Of a DNA stretch of 64,000 bases, positions 63,871 through 64,000 are shown in pieces. The stretch is from Micrasema longulum (taxonomy: Eukaryota > Arthropoda > Insecta > Trichoptera > Brachycentridae), in NCBI GenBank assembly GCA_022494885.1, contig JAGVSM010005053.1, positions 62,001 to 126,000 on the forward strand. The letters are read 5' to 3'. How positions within the stretch are numbered: position 1 is the stretch's first letter; each line of letters starts with the position of its first letter. The translations under genes and the position numbers were made by a program. Below the pieces are notes generated by a model. It saw only the letters and a program-made list of their open reading frames with translations. It had not been told where the DNA came from and did not search any database.

Positions 63871-64000
63871 TTTTTAAGAAAAATAAAAAGGAATTATTAT
63901 ATTTTTTATTTTACTATTATTAAAATTAAAAGATTATTCAAATATTTGTAGTTTATGCGATGATTCTGCAAGAAAGGAAGCTACAATCGAAGCAAATTAA

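Overview
The window is a stretch of AT-rich animal nuclear DNA, most likely from an arthropod (probably an insect). I infer this from the repeat content: degenerate non-LTR (LINE) reverse transcriptase tails, tRNA-derived SINEs, a Penelope-like element with a GIY-YIG endonuclease remnant, a Tc1-like transposase remnant and a 'CGGACCCGACAGACG' repeat that I recall from insect genomes. I found no complete host protein-coding gene, no true tRNA or rRNA gene, no CRISPR array and no prokaryotic operon structure. Almost every protein signal is a broken transposon fragment. The long open frame at 61088-61534 is only a pentanucleotide microsatellite read as protein.

Layout. 1-4.8 kb: three LINE fragments of different families. 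5.6-6.5 kb: a Penelope-like remnant inside an inverted repeat. 7-9.5 kb: a Val-tRNA-like SINE between two convergent copies of a LINE-tailed element that carries four internal repeat units. 10.5-13 kb: a LINE tail, a near-perfect 215-bp palindrome and a TIR element. 14.5-14.8 kb: a GC-richer island ending in a good splice donor. 17-34 kb: LINE tails, copies of a composite SINE (one nested inside another with an 8-bp target duplication) and several hammerhead-like RNA motifs. 34.7-36.7 kb: a TIR element followed by a LINE interrupted by a second, antisense LINE. 37.7-48.7 kb: SINEs, Tc1-like and LINE pieces, plus a LINE-tailed element inserted into a SINE. 48.8-64 kb: a Helitron-like repeat, more LINE and SINE copies, several GC-richer unique islands and a 375-bp (TAAAA)n array growing out of a LINE tail.

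How the parts work together. Short elements borrow the 3' ends of LINEs: the four-unit elements share about 70 terminal bases with the CR1/L2-like LINE at 3.8-4.7 kb, and the Val-tRNA SINE has the same kind of AAAAT tail as the LINE at 60.6 kb. The most unusual theme is a set of hammerhead-ribozyme-like motifs (CUGANGA - hairpin - GAAA - GUH - helix I), several of them arranged as inverted, outward-facing tail pairs as in Penelope-like pseudo-LTRs. The best single candidate (32292-32334) has an intact core, a 6-bp helix I and a GUC cleavage triplet, with one extra base before helix II that recurs in the other families here. The GC-richer, apparently non-repetitive islands (14.5, 41.1, 45.2, 54.5, 56.1, 58.8, 61.6 and 63.7 kb) are the best candidates for host regulatory or exonic sequence, but none is proven.
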